This document shows, piece by piece, positions 36,950-46,377 of a stretch of 64,000 nucleotides of DNA (the first letter of the stretch is position 1; the number at the start of each line of letters is the position of its first letter). The DNA comes from Alphaproteobacteria bacterium (GTDB lineage Bacteria > Pseudomonadota > Alphaproteobacteria > UBA2966), in the NCBI GenBank assembly GCA_021296255.1, contig JAGWAU010000010.1, forward strand, positions 2,880-66,879, in the 5' to 3' direction. The position numbers and the translations under genes were made by a program. Below the pieces are notes generated by a model that saw only the letters and a list, made by a program, of their open reading frames with translations, had not been told where the DNA came from and did not search any database.

Positions 36950-37249
36950 CTACGGCGACTCCTTCTTCAACAACTGGATGGCGATGGCGTCCCACTCCGT
37001 CGCCAGCAGCGCGGTCGGGTATTCCTTTCCGGCGCGGCGATACCAACCACTCGCGTTGGACTCGTCGCCTTCCATCCGATGCAAATAAGCGTGCACCCAG
37101 GAACCGTCTTCGTCCTTCTGGGACTGGGCGAGTTCGTGGGCACGGCGCCAATCACCCTTGGCCTCCCACCACAACGCCTGGAGCGCGGCGCTCAGCCCTT
37201 CGGCCGGGGACTCATCTCGCAGAGAGGCCTTGAAGTCCGTCAGGTCCAT
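36950..37249 (-). CDS. Conserved hypothetical protein
   Basis: A 99-residue protein, MDLTDFKASLRDESPAEGLS with a W-W-E-A-K-G-D-W-x-x-A-H-E core and WVHAYLHRMEGDESNA later. Helical hairpins with small residues suggest a TPR-like or Sel1-like repeat fold. I recall it as a recurrent bacterial family of unknown function. The ATG at 37249 is used. It lies between a Rieske oxygenase gene (27 bp upstream) and a cupin gene (one base downstream), all on the minus strand. Confidence 0.7.
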   Translation of the reverse strand: MDLTDFKASLRDESPAEGLSAALQALWWEAKGDWRRAHELAQSQKDEDGSWVHAYLHRMEGDESNASGWYRRAGKEYPTALLATEWDAIAIQLLKKESP

Positions 37250-37275
37250 GGCGAACGAGCTCCCTTTGGCGGCTC

Positions 37276-38652
37276 TCACGGTCCGGAACCGAGCTCGGCT
37301 TCGACCTCGGCCAGCCGCCGTTCGACGAAGATTTGCCGATCCTCGCCCCGGAGATGATCGGCCGCGGCGATGGCATCGTTGATGCGCCGGCCGACCTCTC
37401 CCAGGAGCGCCCAGTCCTCGTTCCGGTCCGGACGCCTGGGGATCCGCAGCGTCGTGTCCTGGGAGAAAGTCCTGATCGGTCGGGACTCGCCATCGGCCGG
37501 CGGCGGCAGGAGGTCGCCGCGCTCGCCGTTCAGCACCTGCCGCAGCATACGCCGCCGGGCCTGCACGCCGACATCCGTCGACCCGAGGTTCTCCGCGGCA
37601 TGGACGGCGATGGGCCGCTGCGCCGTCAAAGCCTCCCAGTCTCCAGGATCCCGCTGGCCGGCCTCGTAGGTAGGACGGGCGACCTGGGCGTCGAAGTCCA
37701 CCATGTTCTTGCCGATCCCACCTTCGTCGGCCTTGCTCCAGGGATCGACAAAATCGTTGAGGTGACGCCAACCGAACATGACCGTGTTCATGTCATCGAT
37801 TGGGACCGACCATCGCGTGGCATAGACGCGCCGGAACAGGGCCGGCTCGAGACCCTCCTCCCACGGCGAGCCGAGCTCTCCGATATTCGGGGTCACGGCA
37901 TGATTCATGCGGTTCCACACGAGCTCGCCCGTCGTGCGCCGCGTCGTGCTGTGCGTGATGCCGGACCCACCGGGGGTCTCGAAGAAGTGACAGTAGGGCC
38001 TGAGAAGGAAACTCTCCGTAAGCTGGGTGGAGGCGTACGAGCTGTGGAGGAACATCGAGTGGATCGGATCGACGTAATTGTCCGTCACCTGCAGCCAGTT
38101 GCAGGGGAAGGTCACCTCGAAACTCTTCATCCTGGTGTCCCAGAGGTCGTATCCATCGAAGACAGGGAAGTCGGGCTGCAGCTCCGTTGGCCCCATGTAG
38201 GCGAATATCAGACCGCCCTCCTCGCGAGCCGGATAGGCACCATGTCTGAAGCTGTCCTTCAGCTTCGAGTTCGGCGGCTCACCCGGCGTGTCCAGGATGG
38301 TTCCGTCGGCGTCGAACAACCAACCGTGGTAGCAACACCGCAAACCCCGCTCGGAGACGATACCGTATTCCAAGGACGTGCCCCGATGGCTGCAATGGCG
38401 ATGCAGCACGCCGATCTGGTCAGACTTGTCGCGAAACGCGACCAGATCCTCGCCCATGATCCGGATTGCTTTGGGCAGATCCGCCAGATCTTCCGACATG
38501 CAGACCGGCTGCCAGAAACGCCTCAAGTATTCTCCCATGGCCGTTCCCGAACCGACGTGGGTCAATTCGGGATCCTCGCGTGGCACGTCCCGTTTGAAAT
38601 AGCCCTGATAGGCCCCCGCACCAACGGATGTGATCTGATCCTGAACGGCCAT
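37276..38652 (-). CDS. Rieske non-heme iron oxygenase alpha subunit (copy 3)
   Basis: A 458-residue ring-oxygenase subunit. The Rieske ligands are C87-x-H89 and C106-x2-H109. The iron ligands are D195, H198 and H203 in VDPIHSMFLH. Large blocks (VLHRHCSHRGTSLEYGIVSE, CCYHGWLF, GTILDTPGEPP) are identical to copy 1 at 10515, so these two are recent paralogues. It is first in a run with a small conserved gene and a cupin. No reductase is nearby. Confidence 0.92.
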   Translation of the reverse strand: MAVQDQITSVGAGAYQGYFKRDVPREDPELTHVGSGTAMGEYLRRFWQPVCMSEDLADLPKAIRIMGEDLVAFRDKSDQIGVLHRHCSHRGTSLEYGIVSERGLRCCYHGWLFDADGTILDTPGEPPNSKLKDSFRHGAYPAREEGGLIFAYMGPTELQPDFPVFDGYDLWDTRMKSFEVTFPCNWLQVTDNYVDPIHSMFLHSSYASTQLTESFLLRPYCHFFETPGGSGITHSTTRRTTGELVWNRMNHAVTPNIGELGSPWEEGLEPALFRRVYATRWSVPIDDMNTVMFGWRHLNDFVDPWSKADEGGIGKNMVDFDAQVARPTYEAGQRDPGDWEALTAQRPIAVHAAENLGSTDVGVQARRRMLRQVLNGERGDLLPPPADGESRPIRTFSQDTTLRIPRRPDRNEDWALLGEVGRRINDAIAAADHLRGEDRQIFVERRLAEVEAELGSGP

Positions 38653-38730
38653 CGATATCTCTATGCCTCTCGCGCTGCCCCGGCGGTACCGCTTCGATAC
38701 GGCTGGATCATGATTTTACCGGCCACGGGA

Positions 38731-39891
38731 CTACGCGCCAAAATACGCGATGCTTTCGTCCGGGATGATTGTCGCCTTGACGCACTTCATGGCGTTGGCA
38801 TCGCTGATCGCCGCGGCGATACCTTCTTCGCTGAAGGGGTACTTGGTCTGCATGTCACCGAACGGATAACGATCGCGCGCACGGTCCAACATGGCGATAC
38901 CGAGCGCGATGTCATCGGCCGTGAAGGCCCAGCTTCCCAGAATGTTGATGTCCTTGACGCAGAACCGGTGCCAATTCGTCTCGACGGAACCGGCGTCGGT
39001 GAACTGCCCCATTTCGATATAAGTCCCGCCGTCGCGCAACATCTCGATGCCTTCGGGGCCAGCGGAGGGATGCCCACTACAGTCGACGACCAAGTCAGCG
39101 CCAAACCCGCCGACAATGTCCCGCGTCGCGGCGATACGCGCCTCGGGCGTGGTCAATTCCTCAATATTCATCGTCGCCTCGGCACCAAACTCGCGGCACA
39201 ATGCAAGGCGAGGCTCTTCGGGGGCGCCGACCACGATCACCCGACCGGCCCCCATCTCCTTAGCTGATACGATCGCCAAGACACCGATCGGGCCGGAGCC
39301 TTGGATGACCACGGTATCACCGACCCGAAACGAGCCGATTTCCTGAGCCCGCCTGAACGCGCGGACGCTCGACGTCAATGGCTCCGCCAGCGTGCCGATC
39401 ATCAGAGGCAGGTCGTCCGGCAGCCGGTAGACCTTGGTCCCGGGCAGCATATCGAGATCGAGATAAATCGCTTCGGCCCAGCCGCCCCATAGGTGCGGCG
39501 CCTCGTCGAAGCCCAGGTAACGTCCGTAGTAGACCGGCGTCAGGCACCTGTTGGCCTTTTCAGGATAGTGGACGCAGTAATAGCACTTCCCGCAGGGCAT
39601 GAAGGGCGGGATCATGATCTTGCAGCCTATCTCGATGGGGCGCCCCATGTAGTCATGGGTAAGGCCGGGTCCCTTCTCCACGACGATGCCCGCCACCTCG
39701 TGCCCCAACGTAAAGGGCCACGGCAACGGCTTCGGCCAATGGCCCTTGAGGATGTGAAGGTCAGTGCCACAGACGCCGCAGGCCGCGATCTTCATCAATG
39801 CTGCCTTGTCCGGAATCACAGGACGATCGACGGTTCGTATCACGGGATTTGAGCCCGGACCGTCAAACGTCGCCACCCTGACACTGTCCAT
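38731..39891 (-). CDS. Zinc-dependent alcohol dehydrogenase (MDR family)
   Basis: A 386-residue medium-chain dehydrogenase. Catalytic zinc ligands are in CGVCGTDLH and the GHE motif (TLGHEVAGIV). A structural-zinc lobe is visible at PCGKCYYCVHYPEKANRC. The NAD-binding GSGPIGVLA lies near residue 200. The ATG at 39891 (or GTG 39894) has GGAGGGGGA upstream. It is divergent from the CoA-transferase gene, and 178 bp between them hold the promoters. The alcohol substrate is not known. Confidence 0.9.
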   Translation of the reverse strand: MDSVRVATFDGPGSNPVIRTVDRPVIPDKAALMKIAACGVCGTDLHILKGHWPKPLPWPFTLGHEVAGIVVEKGPGLTHDYMGRPIEIGCKIMIPPFMPCGKCYYCVHYPEKANRCLTPVYYGRYLGFDEAPHLWGGWAEAIYLDLDMLPGTKVYRLPDDLPLMIGTLAEPLTSSVRAFRRAQEIGSFRVGDTVVIQGSGPIGVLAIVSAKEMGAGRVIVVGAPEEPRLALCREFGAEATMNIEELTTPEARIAATRDIVGGFGADLVVDCSGHPSAGPEGIEMLRDGGTYIEMGQFTDAGSVETNWHRFCVKDINILGSWAFTADDIALGIAMLDRARDRYPFGDMQTKYPFSEEGIAAAISDANAMKCVKATIIPDESIAYFGA

Positions 39892-40072
39892 CACATCCCC
39901 CTCCGGCGTCGCGGTTCTGAGCCCGGGTAACCTTGCCTCGTCGCGCGACGCCGAACGATACCGTACCGTCGCCGCGTGACCGAGAGGTGCAACGCGTTGT
40001 CGTGGCCGTCATCCTGACGTATGAAACACCTCAACTCAATTCGGCCACACGATTCAAAACCGAGGCAGTCAC

Positions 40073-41239
40073 ATGGCGCTTGCACCGTCGACCGTCGAAG
40101 GCCCGCTTAACGGAACACTCGTCGTCGATCTCACCAGAGTCCTCGCCGGACCCTATTGCACGATGGTGCTCGCCGACCTCGGCGCCCGAGTCATCAAGGT
40201 TGAGGTTCCCGGCCGCGGCGACGACGCCCGTCAGATCGGTCCGTGGCTGAACAATCGGTCGGCCTATTTCATGTCGCTCAACCGGGGCAAGGAAAGCATC
40301 GCTCTCGATCTGAAATCCCAAATCGACCGCGGCACATTCGAGCGGCTGCTGGAGGAGGCCGACGTTCTGATTGAAAACTATCGGCCCGGAACCATGGAGC
40401 GGCTGGGGTATTCTTGGGAACGGCTTCACGACACATACCCGCGACTGGTCTACGCGGCGGTATCCGGATTTGGCCAAACCGGGCCTTACTCGCCGCGGCC
40501 CGCCTACGACATGGTCGTTCAGGGCATGGGCGGTATCGTGAGCCTGACTGGGCATCCCGAATCGCCCCCGACACGAGTGGGTACGTCCGTCGGCGACATC
40601 ACGGCGGGCCTGTTCGCAAGCATAGGGATCTGTGCGGCCCTCAAGGAGCGCGAGCAAACCGGTGCCGGTCGCATGGTCGACGTCGGCATGCTCGATTGCC
40701 AAGTCGCGATCCTGGAGAATGCGATCGCCCGGTACGTGGCGACGGGAGACGTTCCCAGCCCCTTGGGCGCGCGCCATCCGACGATCACGCCGTTCGACTC
40801 GTTTGCCACCGCGGATGGCCATATCATCATCGCCGCAGGAAATGATGGCCTGTTTCAGCGCCTTTGCGAAGCCATCGGCAGAACGGATCTGTTGGAGGAC
40901 GACAAATTCATATCCAACCCGGAACGAACCACGCACGTGGCTGATCTCAAAATAGAGCTTGAATCGACCCTGCACGGGCAAGAGACGCAACACTGGCTCT
41001 CGATACTCGAGGCCGCAGGCGTACCGTGCGGGCCCATCAACAACGTTGCCGAAGTCGTGCGGGATCCGCACGTGCTCGCCCGAAACATGATCGTCGAGGT
41101 CGAGGACACGGACGGCTTTCGAGTGGCCGGAAACCCGATCAAGTTTTCCGGATTGTCCGATCCCCGGCAACGGGGGGCGGTGCCGGATCTCGATTCAGGA
41201 CGAGGAGACATTTTGCGTGAGCTTGGGCTCGAGACATAA
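40073..41239 (+). CDS. CaiB/BaiF family (class III) CoA-transferase
   Basis: A 388-residue class III CoA-transferase, which moves CoA between carboxylic acids through an aspartyl-CoA intermediate. The N-terminal VLAGPYCTMVLADLGARVIKVE is family-typical. The catalytic Asp is probably D175 in VGTSVGDITAGLFAS, and the C-terminal GPINNVAEVVRDPHV is also conserved. It converges on the hydroxyisobutyrate-dehydrogenase-like gene, six bp away. The donor and acceptor acids are unknown. Confidence 0.9.
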   Translation: MALAPSTVEGPLNGTLVVDLTRVLAGPYCTMVLADLGARVIKVEVPGRGDDARQIGPWLNNRSAYFMSLNRGKESIALDLKSQIDRGTFERLLEEADVLIENYRPGTMERLGYSWERLHDTYPRLVYAAVSGFGQTGPYSPRPAYDMVVQGMGGIVSLTGHPESPPTRVGTSVGDITAGLFASIGICAALKEREQTGAGRMVDVGMLDCQVAILENAIARYVATGDVPSPLGARHPTITPFDSFATADGHIIIAAGNDGLFQRLCEAIGRTDLLEDDKFISNPERTTHVADLKIELESTLHGQETQHWLSILEAAGVPCGPINNVAEVVRDPHVLARNMIVEVEDTDGFRVAGNPIKFSGLSDPRQRGAVPDLDSGRGDILRELGLET

Positions 41240-41244
41240 GCGCC

Positions 41245-42126
41245 TTAGTCGTATCGACGATCCCACAGCGTGATCAGACTGGTGCTTTCCCACCTGTCCC
41301 GCCCTCGAGCCTTCGCCGCAACATAAAACTGGGCGATCAGTGACGTGATCGGCAGTGATATCCCGTGGCGACGGGCCTCGTTGAGGCAAATGCCCAGGTC
41401 CTTCGTCATGTTGGAGGTGCCACCATCGGAGTCGTCCAGTGTGGCGGTCGCCATCCGCGCCCCACGATTGTCGAGCCACCAGGACTGTGCCGACCCCTGA
41501 CCGAGCAGTCTGAGCACCTTCTCCATGTCGAGACCCGTTTCCTGGCCCATGACGATACCTTCCGCCAACCCCTGCATGTTGGCGGAGATCATGATCTGAT
41601 TAACCATCTTGGTCAGCTGTCCATGGCCGTTCGGCCCCATCAGTTCCGCCGCCTTGGCATACGCGTCCAGGAACGGTTCGGCTTTCTGGAATCCCTCCTC
41701 GGCCCCCCCGATCATCACCGTCAACTGACCGGCTTTGGAAGCCTCCTCGGCACCGGCCACCGGGGCATCCAGATAGAAGAAACCGCGCTTGTCGGCTTCT
41801 GATCCCAGCAGCTCGGCCGTCTCCGCGCTCGCCGTCGTATGATCGGCCAATACGGCACCCGGCGTCATGGCTTCAAACGCTCCATCATCCCCGAGTGAAA
41901 TCTCCCTGACGTCGTCGTCGCCGAAGACGCAAACCCCAACGTAGGCGGCGCCCGTGACGGCGTCTGCCGGGCTGGTTGCCACGCGACCACCGTATTGCGA
42001 GACAAACGCCTCGGCTTTGGAACGCGTGCGGTTGTAGACCGATACGTCGTGACCCGCCTTGGCGAGATGCATGGCCATGGGGCCGCCCATGTGCCCCAAT
42101 CCAATGTAGCCGACCTTGCTGCTCAA
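41245..42126 (-). CDS. NAD(P)-dependent 3-hydroxyisobutyrate-dehydrogenase-type oxidoreductase
   Basis: A 293-residue beta-hydroxyacid dehydrogenase. GYIGLGHMGGPMAMHLAKAG at the N terminus is the dinucleotide site, DAPVAGAEEASKAG the substrate loop, and the catalytic Lys lies in GQLTKMVNQIM. Relatives reduce or oxidise 3-hydroxyisobutyrate, tartronate semialdehyde or glyoxylate/succinic semialdehyde. It lies 94 bp downstream of fbiC on the same strand. An isobutyryl-CoA mutase lies 10 kb away, but a shared pathway is only a guess. Confidence 0.88.
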   Translation of the reverse strand: MSSKVGYIGLGHMGGPMAMHLAKAGHDVSVYNRTRSKAEAFVSQYGGRVATSPADAVTGAAYVGVCVFGDDDVREISLGDDGAFEAMTPGAVLADHTTASAETAELLGSEADKRGFFYLDAPVAGAEEASKAGQLTVMIGGAEEGFQKAEPFLDAYAKAAELMGPNGHGQLTKMVNQIMISANMQGLAEGIVMGQETGLDMEKVLRLLGQGSAQSWWLDNRGARMATATLDDSDGGTSNMTKDLGICLNEARRHGISLPITSLIAQFYVAAKARGRDRWESTSLITLWDRRYD

Positions 42127-42220
42127 GAGTTTGCCCTCCGTCCCTTGATCGTCCTTCCGGGCGGTCGCGCGTTCCAGGCGTAGATCCGCCGTTTCCGTAC
42201 CGTCGCGCCCGCGCAGTCCG

Positions 42221-44644
42221 CTACCGTTCGAAGGCCTTGGCTGGGGTAAACCGTGATTCGGTCAGGGGCAACGCGCCGAACGATGTCGAAACTCGCTCCT
42301 CGGCCGCCGCCGTGTACAACGTCGTTCTCTGGGCAGGGGTCCGCCCCAGGTCACGAATCAGTGCTTCCATCCGCTCGGGCGGCATCTCTTGGCCATGGGA
42401 TGCTCCAGCCGCCCGGCTGATGCTCTCATTCATGAGCGTGCCCCCGAGATCGTTGGCGCCGGCCTCGAGACAGGCTTTGGCCCCTCGAGGCCCCAACTTC
42501 ACCCACGAAGCCTGAATGTTGACGATGTGAGGGTTGAGCGCGAGACGCGCGACCGCATGCATCAGAATCGCCTCTCTCGAGGTGGGACCGCGCCTAGCCC
42601 GCCCTTTGAGATAGATAGGCGCTTCCATGTGCACGAACGGGAGTGGAACGAATTCGGTGAATCCGCCGCTCTCAGCTTGCAGCGACCGGAGGCGTATCAG
42701 GTGACGCGCCCAGTGCCGGTAACCCTCGACATGTCCGAACATGATCGTCGAGGTCGAACGCAGCCCGAGCCGGTGGGCCGTCCGCATGACATCCAGCCAC
42801 TCCCCTGTCGTGACCTTATCGGGGCAGATAACGTCCCGAACCTCGTCGTCGAGGATCTCCGCCGCCGTACCCGGCAACGTCCCCAACCCCGCCTCGATCA
42901 ACCGCTCAAGATATTCGGGAACCCGGGTTTCCAACGTGCTCGCCCCCTGCACGATCTCCAGGGGCGTGAAGGCGTGCACGTGGATCCCCGGCGCGGCGTC
43001 CTTGGCGGTCTTGCAAATGTCAAGGTAGGTCCGGCCGGTGTAGCTTGGGTGAATGCCGCCCTGCATGCAGACCTCGGTGGCGCCGCGATCCCACGCCTCG
43101 GCCGTGCGCCGCGCTATCTCATCGAGGTCGACGACGTAGGGCCGGCCACGCAGGCTCTCGCTGAGCTTACCCTTCGAGAATGCGCAGAACTGGCAGCGGA
43201 AAGAACACACGTTCGTGTAGTTGATGTTTCGATTTACCGCGTACGTCACGGTATCACCCACGGTCTCCCGTCGAAGGGAGTCCGCCGACCGACAGACCGC
43301 CTCGAACTCGGCTCCGCGAGTGCCGAACAGCCGCACGATTTCGTCTTCGGTCAACCCGTCCCCGCGTTTGCCGCGCGCCAGTATCCGGTCGATCCCGGAC
43401 GTGATTCGGGCCGTCACGGGACCCGTGCTCCCGCATCGGATATCGATTCGCAGCGGCTCCGTCGTCCCGGGCGACCACGGATCCGTTCTGGCGAGACCCG
43501 CCGCATCGATGGAGCGGGTGACAGCCGGCCGGAACTTCGGCGCCAGCCACCGGTCGGCGTTCACCGCGTAGGCCGGGTAGATCGCCAACCGCTCGACAAG
43601 CTCCTTACCGCAAGCGCGCGTCCATCCGGCCAACCGGTCGAGGTGCGGCCACGGCGCTTCGGGGTTCACGAAATCAGGGGTTACGGGCGAAACGCCCCCC
43701 CAATCGTTGATGCCGGCCGCGATGAGGCGCGACGTGACGCCGGGACTCAGGTTGGGCGGTGCCTGGATGTTGGCATGCGGCCCCAAGATCAACCGGGCCA
43801 TGGCCACGGTCCAGAGGAGTTCCTCCGCAACGGGTTCGGGCGCGTCCGCCATGCGCGTATCCGGCTTGGCGCGGAAATTCTGGACGATGACTTCCTGGAT
43901 GTGATCGAACGAGTCGTGCAGATCACGGATCGCCAACAGCGTGTCGATGCGTTCCTCGCGAGTCTCGCCGATCCCAATCAGGATTCCCGTTGTCATCGGC
44001 ACCGATGCTTCCCCCGCCATTCTCAACGTTTCGAGCCGCACGGCTGGCTTCTTGTCGGGTGAACCATGGTGCGGCCCACCTTTCTCGCAAAGCCGTTCCG
44101 ACGCACTTTCCAGCATCAAGCCTTGAGAAACGGACACTTCGCGCAAGGCCACGATGTCGTCGTGGCTCATGACGCCGGGATTGACGTGGGGCAACAAGCC
44201 CGTCTCGTCGAAGACGAGCTTCGCGACTTCCGCCAGATACGACAGCGTCGTCGCGTGTCCCAACTCGTCGAGGGCGCGGCGAGCCGCGCCGTACCGCAAC
44301 TCCGGCTTGTCACCGAGCGTGAACAACGCCTCCTTGCAGCCCGCCTCGACGCCCTTTCGCGCGACCGCCAGCACCTCGTCCCGGGACATGTAAACGACGG
44401 CACCTTTTCGCGGCGGCTCGGCGAACGTGCAGTAATGGCAGACGTCCCGGCAGAGATGGGTCAACGGTATGAAGACCTTGCGCGAATACGAGACGATTCC
44501 GCCGTGGCCCTCATCGCGCAAGCCGGCAGCGACTCCCATGAGCTCGGGAAGAGGCACGCTCGCACCGGCAGCGAGCGCGCCGTCGCGATCGAGAGCCGTT
44601 CCCAGCCGCGACCGATCCAAGAGATGGCGGGAATGCGGAGTCAC
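42221..44644 (-). CDS. fbiC: FO synthase FbiC (CofG/CofH fusion)
   Basis: An 807-residue bifunctional radical-SAM protein that makes the F420 chromophore FO from tyrosine and the flavin precursor. It contains two complete C-x3-C-x2-C clusters: C65/C69/C72 (CRDVCHYC, CofG half) and C480/C484/C487 (CSFRCQFC, CofH half). The GTG at 44644 is chosen because it overlaps the cofC stop as GTGA. The fused form is typical of actinobacteria and of proteobacteria that carry F420. It is the last F420 gene of the operon. Confidence 0.95.
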   Translation of the reverse strand: MTPHSRHLLDRSRLGTALDRDGALAAGASVPLPELMGVAAGLRDEGHGGIVSYSRKVFIPLTHLCRDVCHYCTFAEPPRKGAVVYMSRDEVLAVARKGVEAGCKEALFTLGDKPELRYGAARRALDELGHATTLSYLAEVAKLVFDETGLLPHVNPGVMSHDDIVALREVSVSQGLMLESASERLCEKGGPHHGSPDKKPAVRLETLRMAGEASVPMTTGILIGIGETREERIDTLLAIRDLHDSFDHIQEVIVQNFRAKPDTRMADAPEPVAEELLWTVAMARLILGPHANIQAPPNLSPGVTSRLIAAGINDWGGVSPVTPDFVNPEAPWPHLDRLAGWTRACGKELVERLAIYPAYAVNADRWLAPKFRPAVTRSIDAAGLARTDPWSPGTTEPLRIDIRCGSTGPVTARITSGIDRILARGKRGDGLTEDEIVRLFGTRGAEFEAVCRSADSLRRETVGDTVTYAVNRNINYTNVCSFRCQFCAFSKGKLSESLRGRPYVVDLDEIARRTAEAWDRGATEVCMQGGIHPSYTGRTYLDICKTAKDAAPGIHVHAFTPLEIVQGASTLETRVPEYLERLIEAGLGTLPGTAAEILDDEVRDVICPDKVTTGEWLDVMRTAHRLGLRSTSTIMFGHVEGYRHWARHLIRLRSLQAESGGFTEFVPLPFVHMEAPIYLKGRARRGPTSREAILMHAVARLALNPHIVNIQASWVKLGPRGAKACLEAGANDLGGTLMNESISRAAGASHGQEMPPERMEALIRDLGRTPAQRTTLYTAAAEERVSTSFGALPLTESRFTPAKAFER

Positions 44645-45351
44645 TTCGTCGCCCCGACAGCCACGGCGCTCCCTTGCGGCCGCGCGGCGGTACCGCCGAG
44701 CCATCGGTGGAAACGGCCCGGCACACCGGCGTCCGTCAGGAATTCCTGCGCGCAGGTACGGGTGGGTTCACGCATCAAGAGATCAAGGTCATCCGACGTA
44801 TCGACATCAAGGGCGAGATTGGGCAGCTCGATCATGAGCGGCGAGATTCCGGCCTCGCGCGCGGCATCGAGGTGCGGATAGAAGCTATTCCTACCGAATC
44901 TCAAGGTCACGCATCCCGGGGGCGACAGAACGACGCAATTCGAGCCCCGATGGTCTCGCGCCGGGACGATCGTCATCGCAGGCGCGTCGCCATGTGCCGC
45001 TACCACGGACCGAACGTCGCGCGGCAGAACCAGGGGCACGTCACCGGGGACGGTCAGGACATCCTTTACGCCCTCGTCCTTCAAGACTCGGTTCGCCGAC
45101 ACGACGGCAACCGTTTGCCCTTCGTTCCGCGGCTCCGTGAAGATCCGTGCTCCGAGGCCGGTGCACAACTCCTGGGCTTCCGCATCGCGCGTGATCACCG
45201 CGACTCCTTCGAGTTCCGAAACCGCGAGGAGGGTTCGCAGCACGTCCTCGGCCATGATCCTCGCCAGAGCGCGACGTTCGGACGGACTCAGGATGCGTGA
45301 CAGGCGCTCCTTGGCATTCGTGAAGTCCTTGATGGGAACTACAGCCCACAT
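44641..45351 (-). CDS. cofC: Phospholactate/phosphoenolpyruvate guanylyltransferase (CofC/FbiD)
   Basis: A 236-residue nucleotidyltransferase. The N-terminal MWAVVPIKDFTNAKERLS and GDVPLVLPRD metal motif mark CofC/FbiD, which activates phospholactate, PEP or 3-phosphoglycerate with GTP for F420 synthesis. DHRGSNCVVLSPP and the RFGRNSF loop agree. Which three-carbon substrate is used cannot be told. It lies nine bp after cofD and overlaps fbiC by four bases. Confidence 0.92.
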   Translation of the reverse strand: MWAVVPIKDFTNAKERLSRILSPSERRALARIMAEDVLRTLLAVSELEGVAVITRDAEAQELCTGLGARIFTEPRNEGQTVAVVSANRVLKDEGVKDVLTVPGDVPLVLPRDVRSVVAAHGDAPAMTIVPARDHRGSNCVVLSPPGCVTLRFGRNSFYPHLDAAREAGISPLMIELPNLALDVDTSDDLDLLMREPTRTCAQEFLTDAGVPGRFHRWLGGTAARPQGSAVAVGATK

Positions 45352-45360
45352 GATCGAACG

Positions 45361-46377
45361 CTATCGGGAAGCACGGCCACCGCCACTCGGCCTTGGTATT
45401 TGATCACAGAATTCAAGCACGTCGCGGGCGAGCATAACCCGATCATCGAGAGAGTCCATCATCGTGTTCGTGGTCAACGCGTCGATTCCCAATGCCTTCA
45501 CCCGCGAGGTCAATTCCGCGTCCGCCGTGTCGAGAACGAAACCGTCGACGAAGTCCTCATAATGGAGTGCGATGGCCACCGGCGAGACTTCGACATCCAA
45601 TTCGCGCATCATTTTTGCCGTGGGGCCCTTGATCGAGTCCCCCCCGACGATTGGGGTCACCGCGACAACGGGCGCGCGGCACATGCGCAACGCCCCGCGA
45701 ATTCCCGGAACGGCGAGTATAGGATCAATGCTGACGAACGGGTTGGACGGTGCCACGATCACCGCACGCAACCCTTCGACGGCAAGGGCATCCAAAAGCT
45801 CGGCACTAGCTGCCGCGGTCTCCGCGCCGTCATACTCGAACCTCCGGACTACGGGTTGGCAGCGGTCACGCACGAAGTAGTGCTGGAAAGGCAGCCGGCT
45901 TTCGATCGTCTCGACAACCGTAGAGACCGGATCGTCGCTCATGGGCAGAATCCGCGCCGCCACACCGAGGCGCCGGCAGACGTCGCGTGTGATGGAGCTC
46001 AAGCGCTCGCCAGCGGCGAGACGCCGCGTCCGCGCCACATGCATGGCGAGATCCTTGTCGCCCAGGAAAAACCAAGTGTCCTCGCCGAAAGCCTCGATCG
46101 CCTCCATGAAGCTCCCCGACTCCCCTGCCCGGCCCCATCCGGTGTCGGGGTTGTCGAGGCCCGAAAGTGTGTAGACGAGCGTGTCGATGTCCGGACATAC
46201 CCGGAGGCCCAGATAATCGAAATCGTCACCGGTGTTTGCCACGATCGTGAGAGCCTCAGAATTCACGAAATGTGACAGGCCGAGCACGAGTTTGGCCCCT
46301 CCGACGCCGCCAGAGAGGACGACGACCGGCGCGGAGTCCGGCGGACGATTCCGGGCGGGCGTCCGTCCAGCCGTCAC
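45361..46377 (-). CDS. cofD: 2-phospho-L-lactate transferase (CofD/FbiA)
   Basis: A 338-residue CofD. VVVLSGGVGGAKLVLGL is the nucleotide loop near the N terminus, followed by VANTGDDFDYLGLRVCPDIDT and the later APSNPFVSIDPILAV. It joins the activated three-carbon unit to FO to give F420-0 or dehydro-F420-0. The GTG at 46377 overlaps the cofE stop as GTGA; the open frame further upstream is inside cofE and is not coding. Confidence 0.94.
   Translation of the reverse strand: MTAGRTPARNRPPDSAPVVVLSGGVGGAKLVLGLSHFVNSEALTIVANTGDDFDYLGLRVCPDIDTLVYTLSGLDNPDTGWGRAGESGSFMEAIEAFGEDTWFFLGDKDLAMHVARTRRLAAGERLSSITRDVCRRLGVAARILPMSDDPVSTVVETIESRLPFQHYFVRDRCQPVVRRFEYDGAETAAASAELLDALAVEGLRAVIVAPSNPFVSIDPILAVPGIRGALRMCRAPVVAVTPIVGGDSIKGPTAKMMRELDVEVSPVAIALHYEDFVDGFVLDTADAELTSRVKALGIDALTTNTMMDSLDDRVMLARDVLEFCDQIPRPSGGGRASR

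Noticed and set aside
36950-37771. Longer reading of the 99-residue conserved gene
   Set aside because: The upstream part is antisense-like Arg/Gly-rich sequence within the Rieske gene; family similarity starts at 37249.
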